NCBI RefSeq assembly: GCF_002858745.1 | Contig: NZ_PJRO01000013.1 | Coordinates: 1 to 64,000 of the forward strand | Source of the DNA: Mesorhizobium loti | Lineage (GTDB): Bacteria; Pseudomonadota; Alphaproteobacteria; Rhizobiales; Rhizobiaceae | Length of the DNA stretch: 64,000 bases | Direction of reading: 5' to 3' | Part shown: piece after piece, positions 40,325-49,797 of the stretch | How the letters are laid out: each line of letters begins with the position of its first letter | How positions within the stretch are numbered: position 1 is the first letter of the stretch | The notes under the pieces: model-generated | What the model saw: only the letters and a program-made list of their open reading frames with translations | Told to the model about the DNA's origin: nothing | The model's database searches: none | Translations under genes and position numbers: made by a program

Positions 40325-41161
40325 ATGCCGACACCGGTTGAAAAAGCCATCTGGTTCATCGAAAGCCACTTTGCTGGCAACATTACGCTCGATGACGTCG
40401 CGAAGGTCTGCGATCTTTCACGCTTTCAGATGTCCCGCCTGTTTTCCTATGCAACCGGCAATTCCGTGACCGGTTACCTGCGCGGACGGCGGCTGACAGA
40501 GGCAGCCCGAGCGCTGGCCGCCGGCGCTCCCGATATCCTCGCTGTTGCCATCGAAGCCGGCTACGGATCGCACGAGGCTTTCTCGCGCGCCTTTCGTGAG
40601 CAGTTTGGGTTGACACCGGCTGAACTCCGTACGCGGGGACATCTCGAAGGCATCACCTTGCTCGAGCCGCTGCGCGAAGACCCGAATGTCACGGTGCGCT
40701 TGCCACTGCCTCGCGTCGAGACACCCGGCCCACTGCTCATTGCCGGCATCGGGCGTCGCTTTGCCTGCGACGATCTTGCTGGCATTCCAGCACTCTGGCA
40801 GGAATTCGCGCCGCATCTCGACACAATTCCCGGCCGCAGAAGCACGGCCGCCTATGGTCTTGTGACCGGGGCTGGCGTCGACGACAGCTATTTTTATCTT
40901 GCGGGCGTCGAGGTTCGCGACGTCGATGATCTGGATGCCGGCCTGACGGGAATCCGGCTGCCGGCGCAGCGTTGGGCTGTCTCCCGCCAGGACGGTCATA
41001 TCACGACGATCTCGGCCACCATCCACGCCATCTTTTCGCAGGCCTTGCCGGAAGCCGGGCTGACGCCGGGCGACATCCCTGATCTGCTTGAGCGTTACGG
41101 CGAGGATTTCGATCCCGTCACGGGCACGGGCGGGTTCGAGATCTGGATACCGGTCAAGTAG
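40325..41161 (+). CDS. AraC-family regulator with GyrI-like effector domain
   Basis: The 278-residue protein has two AraC helix-turn-helices (residues 8-105: FAGNITLDDVAKVCDLSRFQMSRLFSYATGNSVTGYLRGRRL, then AGYGSHEAFSRAFREQFGLTP). A GyrI/SOUL-like ligand domain (about 125-278) ends EDFDPVTGTGGFEIWIPV. It is the Rob/BmrR-type pairing, usually sensing drugs or small toxins. Its 3' end overlaps the convergent oxidoreductase gene by 8 bases. Confidence 0.9.
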   Translation: MPTPVEKAIWFIESHFAGNITLDDVAKVCDLSRFQMSRLFSYATGNSVTGYLRGRRLTEAARALAAGAPDILAVAIEAGYGSHEAFSRAFREQFGLTPAELRTRGHLEGITLLEPLREDPNVTVRLPLPRVETPGPLLIAGIGRRFACDDLAGIPALWQEFAPHLDTIPGRRSTAAYGLVTGAGVDDSYFYLAGVEVRDVDDLDAGLTGIRLPAQRWAVSRQDGHITTISATIHAIFSQALPEAGLTPGDIPDLLERYGEDFDPVTGTGGFEIWIPVK

Positions 41162-42065
41162 TCCGCACCGCCATCGTGCGCTCTTCGATCGCGCGGATGA
41201 CAGCAGCCATGTCAGACTGACCGAACCCCAGCGCCTCGGTCTCGCCGTAGAGCGCATGGCAGACATCGAGCAGAGGCGAAGCAACCTTCGCCTGACGCGC
41301 CGCCTCGGCAATCAGCCGGTTGTTCTTGAAGACGTCGGTAATCGCTGCCTGGACGGAAAAATCCCCCGCAACAAGTTTCGCCACCTTGATGCGCGAAACG
41401 TCACTCGCCATCGGACCCGCGTCGAGAACTGCCGTCAGACGCGCCCGGTCCAGTCCATGCCGCTCGGCGAAATGGACGCACTCAGCAAGGCCCGTCACCA
41501 TGGTGATCAGGAAGATGTTGACCGCGAGCTTCATCAGAAGAGCGTTGGGCACAGGCCCACACGTCACGATATCCCGGCAAATCGGCCGGAGCAGGGACTG
41601 CACCGCTTCGACCGCCCCTGTATCCCCAGCCAGCATTGCCACCAACTGCCCACCTTCAGCGGGCTTGCGCGAACCGGAAACCGGCGCTTCGACATAAAGG
41701 CCACCAGCGGCGCGGATGTCGGCCTCCAGCTCGCGCGAATAGCCTGCGGAGGTCGTGCCCATATGCACGATAGTGCGGCCGGCCACGCGATTGGCGAAAT
41801 CGACCGTACCGCGCGCCAGCACCGTATCGATCGCCTCTTCGGTGGCCAGCATCAGGATGACGATGCGCGTCCTGGCAAAGACCTCGCCGGGACTTGTCGC
41901 CACACTCGCACCGGCCGTGCGCAATAATGCGCTCCGCTCGGATGATCGGTTCCATACCAGCAGCGGCGTTCCCGCCCGCGCCATATTGAGCGCCATGGGC
42001 TGTCCCATCACGCCAAGACCGATGAAGCCGATTTCCTCGCCTGTCCGCACGTTCGATACCTCCAT
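41154..42065 (-). CDS. NAD(P)-dependent oxidoreductase, 3-hydroxyisobutyrate dehydrogenase family
   Basis: The 303-residue protein has IGFIGLGVMGQPMALNMARAGTPLLVWNR (Rossmann loop GLGVMG), the substrate motif VEAPVSGSRKPAEGGQLVAML and the catalytic lysine in NALLMKLAVNIFL (K about residue 176). This is a beta-hydroxyacid dehydrogenase. The substrate may be 3-hydroxyisobutyrate, glyoxylate or a semialdehyde. The ATG at 42065 overlaps the LysE stop by one base (TGATG), so the two are cotranscribed. Confidence 0.9.
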   Translation of the reverse strand: MEVSNVRTGEEIGFIGLGVMGQPMALNMARAGTPLLVWNRSSERSALLRTAGASVATSPGEVFARTRIVILMLATEEAIDTVLARGTVDFANRVAGRTIVHMGTTSAGYSRELEADIRAAGGLYVEAPVSGSRKPAEGGQLVAMLAGDTGAVEAVQSLLRPICRDIVTCGPVPNALLMKLAVNIFLITMVTGLAECVHFAERHGLDRARLTAVLDAGPMASDVSRIKVAKLVAGDFSVQAAITDVFKNNRLIAEAARQAKVASPLLDVCHALYGETEALGFGQSDMAAVIRAIEERTMAVRTT

Positions 42066-42661
42066 CACAGCCACATCGGCACGATCGAGAGCGCCAGCAG
42101 GAGCCCAAGCACAATGTTGACCGCACGCCATTGCGCTTCGGTCCGGAGCAGGCGCGCCATCAACAGGCCGGCAGTGCACCACAGCGACAACGAAAGGGTG
42201 GCCGCGACACCGAAAGCAAGCGCCAGCAGAGCACCAAGCCGCGCCGGGCCGCTGGCCAATGCCGCGAAGGACGCTGCGGCCCCCAGCGTCATCGCCCAGG
42301 CCTTGGGATTGAACCACAACAGCCAGATCCCGGCGGCAAAACTGGTTGGTCGCGCCATGTCCTTATCGAGGCGAGGTGGACCGGAACGGCCAACCTTCCA
42401 GGCCAGCCACAACAGATAGGCCGACCCGATCGCCTTCATGGCCAATTGCAGCGACGGCATCGCCTCCAGCACTCCAGCCAGCCCTGCCGCGGCGGCGGCT
42501 GCCATGCTGGCCAGTCCCGCGGCGATGCCTCCCATCAGCGGGATCGAGCGGCGGAAACCGAAATGAGCCCCCGAAGCAGTGGCCAGCGTCGTCGCCCCGC
42601 CCGGCGAAATGGTGGAGACCAGCGCAAAGATGGCCAACGGCAAAATGGCTTCGGGCGACAT
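42065..42661 (-). CDS. LysE/RhtB-family amino-acid exporter
   Basis: The 198-residue protein has six hydrophobic segments and the family start IFALVSTISPGGATTLATASGAHFG, then AYLLWLAWKVGR and GIWLLWFNPKAWAMTLGA. GGAGA precedes the ATG. It is divergent from a LysR gene and cotranscribed with the oxidoreductase behind it. Confidence 0.9.
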   Translation of the reverse strand: MSPEAILPLAIFALVSTISPGGATTLATASGAHFGFRRSIPLMGGIAAGLASMAAAAAAGLAGVLEAMPSLQLAMKAIGSAYLLWLAWKVGRSGPPRLDKDMARPTSFAAGIWLLWFNPKAWAMTLGAAASFAALASGPARLGALLALAFGVAATLSLSLWCTAGLLMARLLRTEAQWRAVNIVLGLLLALSIVPMWL

Positions 42662-42730
42662 GCATTTCTCCGGAAGAGCGCGGCGGCCTCCTAGCTAGCG
42701 CCTGACCAATCATTAGAGAAACGCATGTTG

Positions 42731-42757
42731 ATTATGGTTATCATTAGCAGTCATAAT
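42731..42757. promoter_or_regulatory. Candidate LysR site between LysE and LysR genes
   Basis: ATTATG (42731-42736) and CATAAT (42752-42757) form an exact dyad with a 15-base spacer, ending 6 bases before the LysR start codon. The position and AT-rich dyad fit autoregulation and control of the divergent exporter. Confidence 0.5.
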
Positions 42758-42763
42758 GTTCGC

Positions 42764-43633
42764 ATGATCCGCAATCTCGACCTGGCTGTGATCAGGACCT
42801 TCCTTGCCGTCGCCGAACGCGGCAACATGACGGCTGCCGGCAATGCGCTGCACCTCACGCAAAGTGCCGTCAGCCAACAGATCGCAAGGCTGGAGCAGGC
42901 TTTCGGCCACGAGCTGTTTTCGCGTGACCGACGCGGCCTGAGGCTCACCACTGCGGGGGAGCGGCTGCAAGGCAAGGCAAGACGGCTGCTCGGCCTCAAC
43001 GATGAAATCTGGGCCGACATGACGACACGACGTGTCGAAGGGCCAGTCCGGCTCGGCGTACCCTTCGACCTTGCCGGGCCTCTCATCGCGCCTGTCCTGA
43101 AAGGCTTTGCGGACACCTTTCCGCAGGTCGAGATTTCCCTGCTTTGCGCCGCTTCGCCCGATCTTGCGCATGCGCTGGCCAGGGGCGAGATCGATCTGGC
43201 TTTGGTCGAGGCGCCACTCGGCGCCTCGGAAGGTGAGTGCCTCGCCGTTGACCGGCTGGTCTGGGTCGGTGCGAAGGGTGGTGTCGCGCACCTGAAGACA
43301 CCGCTGCCGGTTTCGATGGTAGCCGAAACCTGCGCTTTCAGGCCCGCGGTTCTAGCGGCGCTGAATAGTCAGGGTCGCGAATGGCGCACGGTGTTCGAAA
43401 ATGGCAGCATCGACGCCACCACCGCCACCGTGGCAACGGATCTTGCGGTGACGGCGTGGCTCGCCTTCACCGTGCCATCACATCTCGACATCCTGCCAGC
43501 GGAGGCCGGCTTGCCGCCGCTGCCATCCTTCGCGATCAACCTGCATTTGCCGGAACGCAATGCACCACCCGCCACACTCGAGCTCGCCCGCCACATCCGC
43601 GAGGGCCTCTCGCGGACACGGCTGGTGGCTTAG
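42764..43633 (+). CDS. LysR-family transcriptional regulator
   Basis: The 289-residue protein begins MIRNLDLAVIRTFLAVAERG and has the DNA-binding helix MTAAGNALHLTQSAVSQQIARLEQAFGHELFSRDRR. The effector domain follows from about residue 90 (VRLGVPFDLAGPLIAPVLKGFADTFP). ATGs further upstream (42725) would run through the operator. It very likely regulates the divergent LysE gene. Confidence 0.92.
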   Translation: MIRNLDLAVIRTFLAVAERGNMTAAGNALHLTQSAVSQQIARLEQAFGHELFSRDRRGLRLTTAGERLQGKARRLLGLNDEIWADMTTRRVEGPVRLGVPFDLAGPLIAPVLKGFADTFPQVEISLLCAASPDLAHALARGEIDLALVEAPLGASEGECLAVDRLVWVGAKGGVAHLKTPLPVSMVAETCAFRPAVLAALNSQGREWRTVFENGSIDATTATVATDLAVTAWLAFTVPSHLDILPAEAGLPPLPSFAINLHLPERNAPPATLELARHIREGLSRTRLVA

Positions 43634-43716
43634 AACAACTCCAGCAAAAATGCGCAGCGGTTTTGCGTGAAAACAAGGAGCCAGAGCGTTTCCACGAAAA
43701 GCGGAAACGCTCTGGC
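43631..43716. repeat. Dispersed two-stem-loop repeat, copy B
   Basis: The first half reads agaacaactccagcaaaa with tgcgcagcggttttgcgtg. The second half is an exact 13-bp stem CCAGAGCGTTTCC (43681-43693) with GGAAACGCTCTGG (43703-43715). It lies between the convergent LysR and glutamate dehydrogenase genes and likely terminates both. Confidence 0.85.
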
Positions 43717-43758
43717 AGCCTAAAAACCTTCCTCGCTGAAGAAAGCAAGGAACGGGGC

Positions 43759-46700
43759 TTATGCCCCGATCAGGTCGCTCATCAGGCCGGACGCCACCGA
43801 CAGACGCGACACCGTGATGTCACCCCCTTCCGTCAGGGCCTGCAGCCGGTCGCGCACGCGGGCAATACGTTCACCACCGGCTTCCAGCCAGGCCGCAACC
43901 GGATCGGCTGCCTTGCCATGTTGGGCGAGCGCCGCCACCGCGATGCCACGCCGTGCCGCGCCGATCGTGTCGGTGGCGCGCGATAGAGCCAGCTGGTCGT
44001 AATAGTCGGGTGGCGTCACCGAGCGTGCCGCTTCCTCGATGCGCGGAATGCGGAAAGCCTCGCTCACCGCGAAGAATGCCTTGGCAGCCGCCACGATATC
44101 CGAACCGGCAAGGCGGGCTGCCAGCGCAATATCCGGGATCAGCTCCGCGGCGTCGGCCAATGCCAGTCGTTCCGCCAGTCTGTCCGGCGCACCCACCTTG
44201 AACAGGCCGTGCCGTTTTTCTTCCACGCGTTCGCGAGAGAAATCCGACAGCAGGGACACCAGTTTCGGCTCAAGCACCTTGCGGGCTTCCTGCAACTCGG
44301 CGATGCGCTGGCTGAGCGGTGCGGTACCGGCATCATTCTTCAGATACCAGCCTGCAGTGACGAAGATAAGCCGGCTTACGATCTGGTAAAGGTCGATTTG
44401 AACCTGACCGTCGATCTTGGTGTCGAGCGCGTTGATCTCATCATAGAGCGCCGGCAGGCCGAAACCGTCGCGGATCACCGCAAAGGTACGCACCACGTCG
44501 GCTGCACTGCGGCCGGTCGCTTCCATCAGCCGATTGGTGAAGGACGGCCCGCCGCGATTGACCAGGTCGTTGGCAACGACACGGGCGATGATCTCGCGCC
44601 GCAGCCGGTGACCGTGAATCTCCTCGTTGAATTTCTTGACCATCCGTTCCGGGAAATAGCCGGTCAGATCGGTGTTGAAATGCGCATCGTCCGGCACGTC
44701 CGAAGCGACGATGTCCGAAAACAGCACGATCTTGGCATAGGCGAGCAGGACGCCGAGCTCTGCCCGGGTCAACGGCTCGCCGCGCGCTTCCCGTTCGGCC
44801 AGGGTCGCCGGCGACGGCAGCGTCTCGACGGCCCGATCAAGCAGGCCACGCGCTTCGAGCGCCGCCATGAAGCGACCCTGATGCGCGATGTCGGCCAGCC
44901 CGCGCTTGCGCGCGAGCGAAAGTGCCAACGTCTGCTCGTAGTTGTTGGACAGCACCAGATTGCCGACCTCGTCAGTCATCTCAGCCAGCAGCTTGTTGCG
45001 CGCCGGCCGTGCCAGCGAGCCCTTCCGCATGGCCGATGCCAGCGCGATCTTGATGTTGACCTCGACGTCCGAGCAGTTGACGCCGCCGGAATTGTCGATG
45101 GCGTCTGAATTGTTGCGCCCGCCGGCCAGACCGAACTCGATGCGGCCGCGCTGGGTGACGCCGAGATTGGCACCCTCGCCAATCACCTTGGCGCGCACGT
45201 TCACCGCGTTGACACGGATCGGATCGTTGGCGCGGTCGCCGACATCCTGGTTGGTCTCCGAGGCCGCCTTGACATAGGTGCCAATGCCGCCGAACCAGAG
45301 AAGGTCGACCGGAGCCTTGAGGATGGCGGTCATGATCTCGGCCGGTGTCGCGGTCGTCTTCGCAAGCCCGATCGCCGCTGCTGCTTCCGGCGGCAGCGTG
45401 ATCGACTTCTGGTTGCGCGAGACGATGACGCCGCTCTTCGACAGTTTCGATTTGTCGTAGTCCTGCCAGCTTGAACGCGGCAGGTCGAACATGCGCTTGC
45501 GCTCGGCAAAAGAGGCCACCACGTCCGGTTCTGGATCGATGAAGATATCGCGATGGTCAAACGCGGCGATCAGCTTCGTGTGTTCCGACAACAGCATGCC
45601 GTTGCCGAACACGTCGCCAGACATGTCGCCGACGCCGACGACAGTGAACGCCGATGTCTGGATGTCACGGTTCATCTCGCGGAAATGCCGCTTGACCGCT
45701 TCCCAGCCACCCTTGGCGGTAATGCCCATCTTCTTGTGGTCGTAACCCGCCGAACCGCCGGAGGCGAAAGCGTCGTCCAGCCAGAAGCCGTGTTTTTCCG
45801 AGATCGCATTGGCGGTGTCGGAGAAGGTTGCCGTGCCCTTGTCCGCGGCGACGACAAAATACGGATCGTCGGCATCATGGCGCACCACACCGACCGGCGG
45901 CACGACATGGTCGATGCCAATGTTGTCGGTGATCGACAGCAGGCTGGAAACGAAGTTGATGTAAGCCTGACGGCCCGCCTCGAACCACAGGTCGCGCTGG
46001 CTGGCCGGTGGCAGGCGCTTCGGATAGAAGCCGCCCTTCGCGCCCACCGGCACGATGACAGCGTTCTTCACCTGTTGCGCCTTGACCAGGCCCAGCACTT
46101 CGGTGCGGTAATCCTGGGCGCGATCCGACCAGCGCAGACCGCCGCGCGCCACGGCACCGAAGCGCAGGTGCACGCCTTCCACTTCTGAACCATAGACGAA
46201 GATCTCGCGCCATGGCCTGGGTTCGGGCAGCCCGTCGACGGCGCGCGAATCGAGCTTGATCGCCAGCGATTGGCCACGCTCCTTCTTGCCATCGACGAAA
46301 TGGTTGGTTCGAAGCGTCGCTTCGATCAGGTTGAGATAACGACGGATGATGGTGTCGTCATCGATGCTGGGCACATCTTCCAGCGCGTCCTTGATCTTCG
46401 CCTTGAGGTGCTTGGCCGTGGTCACGCCGTCACCCGCGGCATCCGGTCCGTTCCGCGCAACGAACAGCGCATAGAGGCCCCGCGCGACATCAGGATAGCG
46501 GTTCAGCGTGGCCGCAATGAAGTCCTGGCTTTGCGGAATGCCGGCCTGCTGCAGATAGCGGCCATAGGCGCGCAGCACCAGGATCTCAGTCGCCTTAAGG
46601 CCAGCGGTCTGGGCAAGACTGTTATAGCCGTCATTATCGACATCGCCACGCCACACCGCCAGGAACACATCCTCGAACAGCGTGCCGTCATCGGCGAGGT

Positions 46701-48552
46701 CGATCGGCTGGCCGTAGGCATTCTCCAGCTCCATGTCGTGGATGAAGACGCGATTGCCGTCTTCCTTGTCGATCTCGAAGGTCCGCTCACTGATTACCCG
46801 GAAACCGGTGTTTTCCAGGAGCGGCACGCGTCGGGACAGCGCGACCGGACTGCCGTGATGATAGATTTTCAGCGATGCCTGCTCCGGCGCCTGACCGGTT
46901 TCGCGGTAGTAGTCGATGTCGATCGGGTTCTCGGCCGAGATCTTCGCAATGCGCCCGGCGTCGACCAGCGCCACCGCCGGCGAGAAGGAGTCACGATAAC
47001 TTTCGGGGAACCGCGCGGCGATCGCCTTCAGTGCCGGATCGTTGCCGCCGGCCTCGGCGGCTTCCGCCAACGCATCTTCCCAGGTGCGAACGATATCGCG
47101 GATCGCCGCCTCGATCGTTTCCTGCTCGACCTTGGGCGTCTTGCCGCCGGAGCGGCCGATGATGAAGTGTACGCGGGCCAAACCACCTTCTGGAAAAGCA
47201 GGATAGAAAGCCGACAAACGACCGTCGAAAACTGTCTTGAGGTAAGTGCCGACCTTTTCGCGCACGACGCTGTCGTAACGGTCGCGCGGCACGAAGACGA
47301 GGACGGAGACAAAGCGGTCGAACTGGTCAGCGCGCACCAGCGCACGCACCCGCGGCCGTTCGATCAGGCCGAGGATCGCTTCGGCATGTTTGCGCAGGAT
47401 GGGTATCGGCACCTGGAACAGCTCATCGCGCGGGTAGCTTTCCAGCACATTGATGAGCGCCTTGCCGGAATGGTCGTCTGGGTTGAAGCCGGACTTCGCG
47501 ATCACCGTTTCTGCCTTGGAACGCAGATAAGGGATCTTCATCACCGAACGTGTATAGGCAGTCGAGGTGAACAGGCCGACGATGCGCAGTTCGCCCGCCA
47601 GCTTGCCGTTCTTGTCATAGGTCTTGATGCCGATGTAATCGAGATAGATGCGCCGGTGCACGACCGACTTGGCGTTGGCCTTGGTGACGATCAACGGTTC
47701 CGGCCCATGCAGGAAGGCGCGGATTTCAGGCGTCGTCGTCACCGCCTCCGTGCCGCGCCGAAGCACCAGCACATCCGGATCGGCGAGAATGCCCAGTCCC
47801 GGCTTGTCGGCGCGTTCCAGGCTGCCGCTCTTCTCGCCGCCGGAATATTTGAACTCGCGCATGCCGAGGAAGGTGAAATTGTCGTCGCGTAGCCATTCGA
47901 GGAAAGCGATGCCCTCGGCGACATGTTTTTTGTCCAGGGGTACAGGCGCGTAGCGGAATTCCGAGATCGCCTGGTCGAGCCGCGCCAGCATCGGCTTCCA
48001 GTCGGCAACGGCGGCGCGCACCTGCGCCAGCATCCTGGTCAGCCGCGCGCTGAGACCGGCGGCCACCTCTTCCGAAAGCCTGCCAATATGGACGTGGACG
48101 ACACTGACCTTGTCGAGACCGGCATCTTCCTTGACCAGGCCGCCGTCGCCGACGATTTCGGCCACCCCCGTCTTCGAATGCCTGACCGCGATCACAGGGT
48201 GGGTGACCAGGGTCGGCTCGCCCGCTGCCTCGGTGATCTCGCCGAGGATCGAATCAAACAGGAAAGGCATATTGTCATTGACGACGGTGATCACCGTCAT
48301 CGGCCGCCCCTGGCGCGATACGCCGGATGCCATTTCGATGGCGACGATGCTTTCGCCTTTCTTGTGACGGGAAACCGCGTTCTCGGCCAGTTCGGCGGCA
48401 CGAGCGAGATCGGCCGCGTCATAGGCGGCAACATCTTCGGACGGAGCCCTCGCCAGCAGATGATCCGCCAGTCGCCCTGGCCTTTGACCTTCTTTTCCGC
48501 CTCCCTTCACCACCGGTTTCTTTGGTTTGGTTGCGGACTTCAGGCTGGCCAT
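43759..48552 (-). CDS. NAD-specific glutamate dehydrogenase, large (180 kDa) type
   Basis: The 1597-residue enzyme oxidises glutamate to 2-oxoglutarate with NAD. It belongs to the L_180 class. A long N-terminal regulatory part with ACT-like segments runs to about residue 650. The catalytic core follows with VKNAVIVPVGAKGGFYPKRL, VGVGDMSGDVFGNGMLLSEH and DPRDIFIDPEPD-like AFDHRDIFIDPEPDV, then a helical C-terminal part. The start at 48552 (MASLKSATKPKKP, GGAGGT upstream) gives the usual ~1600. No frameshift is apparent. Confidence 0.95.
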   Translation of the reverse strand: MASLKSATKPKKPVVKGGGKEGQRPGRLADHLLARAPSEDVAAYDAADLARAAELAENAVSRHKKGESIVAIEMASGVSRQGRPMTVITVVNDNMPFLFDSILGEITEAAGEPTLVTHPVIAVRHSKTGVAEIVGDGGLVKEDAGLDKVSVVHVHIGRLSEEVAAGLSARLTRMLAQVRAAVADWKPMLARLDQAISEFRYAPVPLDKKHVAEGIAFLEWLRDDNFTFLGMREFKYSGGEKSGSLERADKPGLGILADPDVLVLRRGTEAVTTTPEIRAFLHGPEPLIVTKANAKSVVHRRIYLDYIGIKTYDKNGKLAGELRIVGLFTSTAYTRSVMKIPYLRSKAETVIAKSGFNPDDHSGKALINVLESYPRDELFQVPIPILRKHAEAILGLIERPRVRALVRADQFDRFVSVLVFVPRDRYDSVVREKVGTYLKTVFDGRLSAFYPAFPEGGLARVHFIIGRSGGKTPKVEQETIEAAIRDIVRTWEDALAEAAEAGGNDPALKAIAARFPESYRDSFSPAVALVDAGRIAKISAENPIDIDYYRETGQAPEQASLKIYHHGSPVALSRRVPLLENTGFRVISERTFEIDKEDGNRVFIHDMELENAYGQPIDLADDGTLFEDVFLAVWRGDVDNDGYNSLAQTAGLKATEILVLRAYGRYLQQAGIPQSQDFIAATLNRYPDVARGLYALFVARNGPDAAGDGVTTAKHLKAKIKDALEDVPSIDDDTIIRRYLNLIEATLRTNHFVDGKKERGQSLAIKLDSRAVDGLPEPRPWREIFVYGSEVEGVHLRFGAVARGGLRWSDRAQDYRTEVLGLVKAQQVKNAVIVPVGAKGGFYPKRLPPASQRDLWFEAGRQAYINFVSSLLSITDNIGIDHVVPPVGVVRHDADDPYFVVAADKGTATFSDTANAISEKHGFWLDDAFASGGSAGYDHKKMGITAKGGWEAVKRHFREMNRDIQTSAFTVVGVGDMSGDVFGNGMLLSEHTKLIAAFDHRDIFIDPEPDVVASFAERKRMFDLPRSSWQDYDKSKLSKSGVIVSRNQKSITLPPEAAAAIGLAKTTATPAEIMTAILKAPVDLLWFGGIGTYVKAASETNQDVGDRANDPIRVNAVNVRAKVIGEGANLGVTQRGRIEFGLAGGRNNSDAIDNSGGVNCSDVEVNIKIALASAMRKGSLARPARNKLLAEMTDEVGNLVLSNNYEQTLALSLARKRGLADIAHQGRFMAALEARGLLDRAVETLPSPATLAEREARGEPLTRAELGVLLAYAKIVLFSDIVASDVPDDAHFNTDLTGYFPERMVKKFNEEIHGHRLRREIIARVVANDLVNRGGPSFTNRLMEATGRSAADVVRTFAVIRDGFGLPALYDEINALDTKIDGQVQIDLYQIVSRLIFVTAGWYLKNDAGTAPLSQRIAELQEARKVLEPKLVSLLSDFSRERVEEKRHGLFKVGAPDRLAERLALADAAELIPDIALAARLAGSDIVAAAKAFFAVSEAFRIPRIEEAARSVTPPDYYDQLALSRATDTIGAARRGIAVAALAQHGKAADPVAAWLEAGGERIARVRDRLQALTEGGDITVSRLSVASGLMSDLIGA

Positions 48553-48692
48553 GATGCGATTTACCTCCGCCATAGGCTGCATTGCGACTATCGTAGCAGA
48601 TGATCGCCTTTTGGCGACAAAGGTTTGACGGCTGCCTAAGAAAAATGCTGCCTGCATAGAAAATTTGCAGACGCCGGCGAAAGGAGACCGTG

Positions 48693-49256
48693 ATGAGCGA
48701 GAAAATCACCGCACTGGACTTGCCTCAGGCGGAGCTGAGTGACGCCACCAAGGCCTACTTCGCCAAATGCGAGGAAAAGCTCGGTCTCGTGCCCAACGTG
48801 CTCAAGGCCTACGCGTTCGACGAAAAGAAGCTGCGCGCTTTCACCGACACCTATAACGACCTCATGCTGGGAGATTCCGGACTTTCCAAGCTCGAACGCG
48901 AAATGATCGCGGTCGCCGTGTCATCGATCAACCATTGCTATTATTGCCTGACCGCGCACGGTGCGGCGGTACGCCAGTTGTCAGGCGATCCGGCATTCGG
49001 CGAGATGATGGTGATGAATTTCCGCGCCGCCGACCTTACGGAAAAGCAACGCAGCATGCTGGAATTCGCGGTCAAGCTGACCGAACAGCCGGCAAAGATC
49101 GTCGAGGCCGATCGCGAGGCACTGCGCAAGGCAGGGTTCGGCGACCGCGACATCTGGGACATCGCCTCGACGGCCGCGTTCTTCAACATGTCGAACCGCG
49201 TCGCCGCAGCCATCGACATGCGCCCGAACGCTGAATACCACGCAATGGCGAGGTAG
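48693..49256 (+). CDS. Peroxidase-related / AhpD-like carboxymuconolactone decarboxylase-family protein
   Basis: The 187-residue protein has the AhpD catalytic motif HCYYCLTAHG (C82, C85, H89), preceded by LSKLEREMIAVAVSSIN. This is the alkylhydroperoxidase-related branch with an N-terminal extension (AYFAKCEEKLGLVPNVLKAY). It is likely a thiol peroxidase or disulfide oxidoreductase of unknown partner. AAGGAG precedes the ATG at 48693. Confidence 0.9.
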   Translation: MSEKITALDLPQAELSDATKAYFAKCEEKLGLVPNVLKAYAFDEKKLRAFTDTYNDLMLGDSGLSKLEREMIAVAVSSINHCYYCLTAHGAAVRQLSGDPAFGEMMVMNFRAADLTEKQRSMLEFAVKLTEQPAKIVEADREALRKAGFGDRDIWDIASTAAFFNMSNRVAAAIDMRPNAEYHAMAR

Positions 49257-49284
49257 TACGCGGGGCCGAAACCCCGCGTAAAAC

Positions 49285-49569
49285 TTAAGGGCACTCCGGG
49301 AGAGACAAGAGATTGTTGGGATGATCTCCATCATTTCTTGTCTTTAAGTATTTGTGCCCCAGTCGACTTGCGACGATAACATCGACGCTGACGCCGTCTA
49401 CGGATACGTAGAATTCCCACTTACCAGCTTCGATACCAGCAATCGCCTCAGGCTGAGCAAGTTTCCATCGCGTGCCGTCGGGGTTGCTTCCACCAACATT
49501 TTTAATGCGATCGTGTGGGTCGTATCGGTCTGTTTTATTTATGCATTGAATGCGGTGCCGTGCGGCCAT
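49285..49569 (-). CDS. DUF3892 family protein
   Basis: The 94-residue protein matches DUF3892: RIQCINKTDRYDPHDRIKNVGG, then DGTRWKLAQPEAIAGIEAGKWEFYV and GHKYLKTRNDGDHPNNLLSLPEC. The function is unknown. The gene and its surroundings are poorer in GC than the flanks, and relatives are patchy in distribution, which suggests acquisition by transfer. Confidence 0.75.
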   Translation of the reverse strand: MAARHRIQCINKTDRYDPHDRIKNVGGSNPDGTRWKLAQPEAIAGIEAGKWEFYVSVDGVSVDVIVASRLGHKYLKTRNDGDHPNNLLSLPECP

Positions 49570-49599
49570 CAGATTGTTTCCTTCGTTTAGAAGTCACGT

Positions 49600-49724
49600 T
49601 TCTGCTGGACGGCAATGGGCGCTTCTGCTTGAATGCAGATGCGTGAGTAGCGACCACTGCTCATCCATTGAAACCGTAACAAGTTTCAAAGCAGCGCCGA
49701 GGTTGCCGCCTCGGCGCTATTTTT
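49600..49724 (+). ncRNA. Candidate small RNA with three hairpins and a terminator
   Basis: In order on the plus strand: TCTGC/GCAGA (about 49624-49639), TTGAAAC (49668-49674) with GTTTCAA (49683-49689), and an exact 10-bp stem AGCGCCGAGG (49693-49702)/CCTCGGCGCT (49709-49718) followed by ATTTTTG. No plus-strand protein gene leads into the terminator: the nearest, 48693-49256, is 440 bases away with an opposite-strand gene in between. The start of the transcript is not defined. Confidence 0.45.
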
Positions 49725-49797
49725 GTGCCCGAATCATGGGCACAAGGATTCGTGACTCACTTCAAAGTAAGAGTCGAGTCGCTGGATAAGTTATCCT

